A DNA stretch of 30,401 nucleotides from NVTR01 sp036479015 (lineage in GTDB: Bacteria; Pseudomonadota; Alphaproteobacteria; Rhodobacterales; Rhodobacteraceae): the NCBI GenBank assembly GCA_036479015.1, contig JAZGFB010000021.1, positions 1 through 30,401 on the forward strand, in the 5' to 3' direction. The translations under genes and the position numbers were made by a program. Below, one piece after another: positions 30,235-30,401 of this stretch; within the stretch, counting starts at the first letter, position 1, and every line of letters starts with the position of its first letter. Under the pieces are notes generated by a model, which saw only the letters and a program-made list of their open reading frames with translations, searched no databases and was not told where the DNA came from.

Positions 30235-30401
30235 CGCGGCTAGCTTCAGTTTCATGGCGGGTGTGATCCCGCCTATGCCCATGTTGGGTCGGTCCATTGC
30301 CCGGCAGTGGTTTGCTTGCAAACCATGAGAGGGATTGTTGTATGTCCAGAGCCAATCTGTGGCCTGTTCCTGAGCCTCCTCTATTGTTTCAAAGATGTTC
30401 T
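30235..30401 (-). pseudogene. IS3-family transposase OrfB, C-terminal fragment with an in-frame insertion
   Basis: The frame reads NIFETIEEAQEQATDWLWTY then NN, and later DRPNMGIGGITPAMKLKLAA, the C-terminal end of a rve-domain IS3 transposase; in relatives I recall, NN and DRPNM are adjacent. Here 13 codons (PSHGLQANHCRAM) lie between, containing an 18-base palindrome at 30308-30325. The usual stop after LAA is also absent: the frame runs on (YFYKRTPLI) across the element end into MFS sequence. Both differences suggest a degenerate copy. The catalytic DDE part is beyond the window. Confidence 0.7.
30308..30325. repeat. 18-base palindrome in the transposase fragment
   Basis: TGGTTTGCTTGCAAACCA, perfect 8-base arms with a TT centre. 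It forms the core of the apparent 39-base insertion in the transposase frame. Confidence 0.55.

Larger units (their letters stand above)
30195..30401 (-). mobile_element. IS3-family insertion sequence, transposase 3' end and terminus (continues past the right edge)
   Basis: Immediately upstream of the broken MFS frame the sequence becomes IS3-type. From the right edge the minus strand encodes the C-terminus of an IS3 OrfB transposase, then about 40 bases of non-coding terminus containing CCCCATTAATAATGGGG. The exact outer base could not be fixed; the element ends within a few bases of 30195-30200. The other end, target duplication and OrfA are outside the window. Confidence 0.75.

Noticed and set aside
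29860..30321. 153-codon minus-strand frame crossing from the IS into the MFS gene
   Set aside because: It is the transposase frame reading through a lost stop into out-of-frame MFS sequence; only the part before 30235 resembles protein.
1..30401. CRISPR arrays, tRNA or rRNA genes, toxin-antitoxin or other defence loci
   Set aside because: None seen on reading both strands; no regularly spaced repeats, no cloverleaf-like stretch recognised, and no defence-type domains among the proteins.

Overview
The window looks like chromosomal DNA of an alphaproteobacterium, most likely of the Rhodobacterales (roseobacter lineage). Reasons: gap next to tkt with a tiny membrane gene between them; yajC-secD-secF followed by ccmABCDG; acnA divergent from a DUF1223 gene; a fused single-chain indolepyruvate oxidoreductase divergent from a LysR regulator; and short intergenic motifs of a type I associate with that group. 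No phylogenetic test was possible. Most of the window is core metabolism and envelope biogenesis; the only clear mobile DNA is at the right edge.

Layout. 1-2405 (minus): the 5' end of gap (GAPDH), a 47-residue membrane protein that appears to start at ATC, and tkt (transketolase). 2596-3466 (plus): a coiled-coil protein overlapping zapA (cell division). 3507-6410 (minus): grxD and bolA, partners in Fe-S/iron handling, and purL (purine synthesis). 6569-8169 (plus): a DGPF/YCII protein coupled to an ECF sigma factor of the SigJ/ECF42 type. 8171-9260 (minus): LysR regulator, then a possible small RNA with a terminator. 9407-12808 (plus): indolepyruvate ferredoxin oxidoreductase, with a palindromic candidate operator upstream. 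12913-15263 (plus): murI, argC, ccmE. 15345-21449 (plus): yajC, secD, secF, a Mth938-like gene, ccmA, ccmB, ccmC, ccmD, ccmG, closely packed and often overlapping. ccmD (50 aa) is easily missed. 21450-21910 is a 461-base AT-richer gap, followed by a small exported Ser/Gly-rich protein. 22356-25043 (minus): acnA. 25251-25952 (plus): DUF1223 protein. 26006-28736 (minus): LpxL-type acyltransferase, a lipoprotein and purB. 28818-30194: a possible 43-aa membrane protein, a DUF6157 protein, and the 3' part of an MFS transporter gene. The MFS gene is cut by an IS3-family element whose transposase 3' end fills 30195-30401.

Functional links. The Sec auxiliary complex (YajC-SecDF) and cytochrome c maturation (CcmABCDEG) share one stretch, but ccmF, ccmH and ccmI are not in the window. 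purL and purB both serve purine synthesis. GrxD-BolA form a known Fe-S module.

I found no obviously new multi-gene system. The most interesting items are: a 19-base palindrome (TTTT-CTGCG-AAAA core) present four times, three copies in convergent 3' regions and one inside a coding sequence; a second dispersed motif (GGATATTT..GGAACAAAGA) near gene ends; a candidate small RNA with a CCTCCC single-stranded stretch downstream of the LysR gene; the ATC start; and the degenerate IS3 copy that broke the MFS gene.
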